Below, piece after piece: positions 22,624-23,949 of a DNA stretch of 23,949 bases. Source of the stretch: a virus. Below the pieces are notes generated by a model. It was not told where the DNA came from. It saw only the letters and a program-made list of their open reading frames with translations, and did no database searches. The position numbers were made by a program, and so were the translations under genes. Every line of letters begins with the position of its first letter. The first letter of the stretch is position 1. The stretch covers positions 1 through 23,949 of IMG/VR virus record IMGVR_UViG_3300046010_012789; one strand, written 5' to 3'.

Positions 22624-23892
22624 TTAACTATTAAATTTTCCAATTGCTATAACTTCATCTCCAGCATCTAAACTATAGTTTAATTGAGATGGGTCTATTA
22701 CTAGGGTTGAAACTCCTCCACTTTCTGTAAAAGAAACTATACTTGTATATTCTACCAAAGCTCCGTTTACAAAGAATGTAAAGTTTGTAACTGAGGTTGT
22801 TGGTAAATTTGGTGGGGCTACTGCCCATCCTGAAGGGAATGTAACTGTAGTTGAGTTGGTAACTGTTCCTGTTTTTTGGATGTTAATATTAAGATATAAT
22901 ATAACACTGTTGTTGATTCCACCTCCACTTGGGCCACCGCCTGTTGGGCCAGGGAATGAAGTTGGTGATTTTTTCTTACCTGTAGAAACAAATTCTGCTT
23001 TACTTCCCACAACTTCCATTCCAATAATAACTTGAGCTTTACTATTGTATTTTTTAATTGCTGTAATTTCTTTTTGAATATTATCTGGGATAATGTATCC
23101 TTTAATGGTTAAAGTAAAGGTTGATTTTGCAATTCTGTTTGAATTATCTGAAATTTCAATTGGAGTGTCAAATGAACTGATTGTAGCATAAAATTTAAAT
23201 CGATCTTTTTCTCCCCAATATGTGTCAGAAGCATAGTTTATGGCTTCAACTATTTTGTTTAGTTGAGATACGTAATACGTTTGAACAGCGCATGTATATG
23301 TTATTGTGACATAGTCCGGGATAACGTTTACCACGAATTGTTCTACGGGTATACGATTGTTTAACGCGTCAAAATTTGAATATGCATTTTTATTGTTGTA
23401 TAATTTTCTCCAAGCAGCATATAGATGTGGAGAATTTGCATCCATTTTATTCCCTAGAGAACGATTTTTGTCTATATTGTCTCTTTTAAACATGATAAGC
23501 GGAGCCATAATTGCGCCGTTCTTATCTTTGTAATATCCATCTTTTTGAGTTGATTTCCATCTTTCAGGTGAACCATATATTACAGGTACTGCTATTCTTA
23601 CACCATTTTGTACAACAGATGGTTTAATTACCTGGGTGAAATAGTAGTGGATTGCCTCGTCTATATCTTCAAATCCAATTGTAAATGGTTTTGTATCATC
23701 TCCTTTAAATGAGAGTTGTTCAGAACGATTTTTTCCAACTCCATTTTGTTCATTTGATGTAAACTGGTCAAAGTTAGATGGTATGTTTGGGTTTCCTATT
23801 GTTTCGCCATTTTCAGGGTTAACATATGGATTTACCAAATCATTTGAGATCTGTTGTTGTGATTTCGGATTGGGTTTTCTAGCTTTAGGCAT
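22624..23892 (-). CDS. gp15-like tail completion / sheath terminator protein with C-terminal extension
   Basis: 422 residues. Residues about 70-275 follow the order of T4 gp15: GFEDIDEAIHYYFTQVI, GVRIAVPVIYGSPERW (98-112, compare gp15 IRVPITYASKEH), MAPLIMFKRDNID, NVIPDYVTITYTCAVQTYYV (189-208), a helix KIVEAINYASDTYWG, then FKFYATISSFDTPIEISDNS and STFTLTIKGYIIPDN. The gp15 family caps the tail tube and sheath and joins the head. Beyond the core there is a Gly/Pro linker (305-326, FPGPTGGGPSGGG) and a beta-rich domain of about 95 residues (327-422, with FTFFVNGALVEYTSIVSF and LDAGDEVIAIGKF) absent from T4 gp15. The first 60 residues are Pro/Asn-rich and probably disordered. ATG at 23892 has an AAAGG only 1 nt before it. 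The match to gp15 is by eye. Confidence 0.78.
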   Translation of the reverse strand: MPKARKPNPKSQQQISNDLVNPYVNPENGETIGNPNIPSNFDQFTSNEQNGVGKNRSEQLSFKGDDTKPFTIGFEDIDEAIHYYFTQVIKPSVVQNGVRIAVPVIYGSPERWKSTQKDGYYKDKNGAIMAPLIMFKRDNIDKNRSLGNKMDANSPHLYAAWRKLYNNKNAYSNFDALNNRIPVEQFVVNVIPDYVTITYTCAVQTYYVSQLNKIVEAINYASDTYWGEKDRFKFYATISSFDTPIEISDNSNRIAKSTFTLTIKGYIIPDNIQKEITAIKKYNSKAQVIIGMEVVGSKAEFVSTGKKKSPTSFPGPTGGGPSGGGINNSVILYLNINIQKTGTVTNSTTVTFPSGWAVAPPNLPTTSVTNFTFFVNGALVEYTSIVSFTESGGVSTLVIDPSQLNYSLDAGDEVIAIGKFNS

Positions 23893-23896
23893 ACCT

Positions 23897-23907
23897 TTAT
23901 AAATATG
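23897..23907 (-). promoter_or_regulatory. Late-promoter-like A/T element, proximal copy
   Basis: The sense strand reads CATATTTATAAAGGTATG, ending in the ATG of the gp15-like gene (4 nt spacing). Confidence 0.5.
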
Positions 23908-23923
23908 AGTCGATGATAAATAT

Positions 23924-23934
23924 TTATAAATATG
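23924..23934 (-). promoter_or_regulatory. Late-promoter-like A/T element, distal copy
   Basis: A second CATATTTATAAA copy 31 nt before the gp15-like ATG, 27 bp from the proximal copy. The only gene in the window with two copies. The sequence further upstream is outside the window, so whether it belongs to another gene is unknown. Confidence 0.45.
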
Positions 23935-23949
23935 AATAAACGACTAGAG

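Noticed and set aside
22818-23024. 68-residue minus-strand ORF in another frame of the gp15-like gene
   Set aside because: It is nested within the clearly coding frame, and its Gln/Leu-rich product shows no family pattern.
5031-23932. Reading TATAAATA as classical T4 late promoters on the plus strand
   Set aside because: All genes are on the minus strand, so plus-strand promoters would drive antisense RNA into upstream genes. The consistent placement before minus-strand starts favours a sense-strand element of reverse-complement sequence.
1-23949. tRNA genes, insertion sequences, integration sites or a replication origin
   Set aside because: I saw no cloverleaf-like sequence, transposase or recombinase motif, or iteron array outside coding repeats.

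Overview
The window is a block of virion genes from a contractile-tailed (myovirus-type) bacteriophage. All credible genes lie on the minus strand, so transcription runs from 23949 towards 1. The DNA is A+T-rich (about two thirds by eye), genes are tightly packed, and no gap without a gene exceeds about 100 bases. The tail core belongs to the T4 lineage: a gp15-like tail completion protein, two gp18-like sheath proteins, a gp19-like tube protein, a gp26-like baseplate/chaperone protein, a tape measure and a LysM-containing gp53-like baseplate protein. Most starts lack a Shine-Dalgarno sequence and have A-rich leaders. Together with the TASYV-type fibre repeats, this suggests a phage of a Bacteroidota (perhaps flavobacterial) host. 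The host is an inference, not shown by the sequence.

Layout in transcription order: gp15-like tail completion protein (23892-22624); a 48-residue basic protein (22605-22459); a fibre/adhesin cluster (22457-15478) with one giant 1405-residue fibre, four smaller fibre-related proteins and a DUF1566/Lcl-type lectin-like protein; two small virion-associated ORFs (15476-14951); a GIY-YIG homing endonuclease (14919-14266); sheath paralogue 2 (14254-12164); a second GIY-YIG endonuclease (12120-11410); sheath paralogue 1 (11376-9637); tail tube (9586-9098) followed by an intrinsic terminator; a small conserved-looking protein (9000-8629); a gp26-like chaperone overlapping a second chaperone ORF in another frame (8586-7569); tape measure (7532-5046); then baseplate proteins (5018-2078) and a large structural protein that runs off the left edge (2072-1).

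Together these genes build the tail: the chaperones coat the tape measure, tube polymerises along it, sheath wraps the tube, the gp15-like protein caps the top, LysM and other proteins form the baseplate, and the fibre cluster supplies receptor binding.

The main unexplained signals are: (1) an A/T element, sense-strand MATATTTATAA, in 12 of the 13 intergenic gaps of 17 nt or more and in none of the shorter gaps, sometimes only 3-6 nt before the ATG; (2) a chaperone overlap with two T7 slippery tracts and no ATG for the second ORF, which predicts a +1/-2 frameshift; (3) two close sheath paralogues, one with a Ser/Thr-rich insertion of about 110 residues, with one homing endonuclease on each side of it; (4) a fibre repeat grammar shared by four neighbouring genes.
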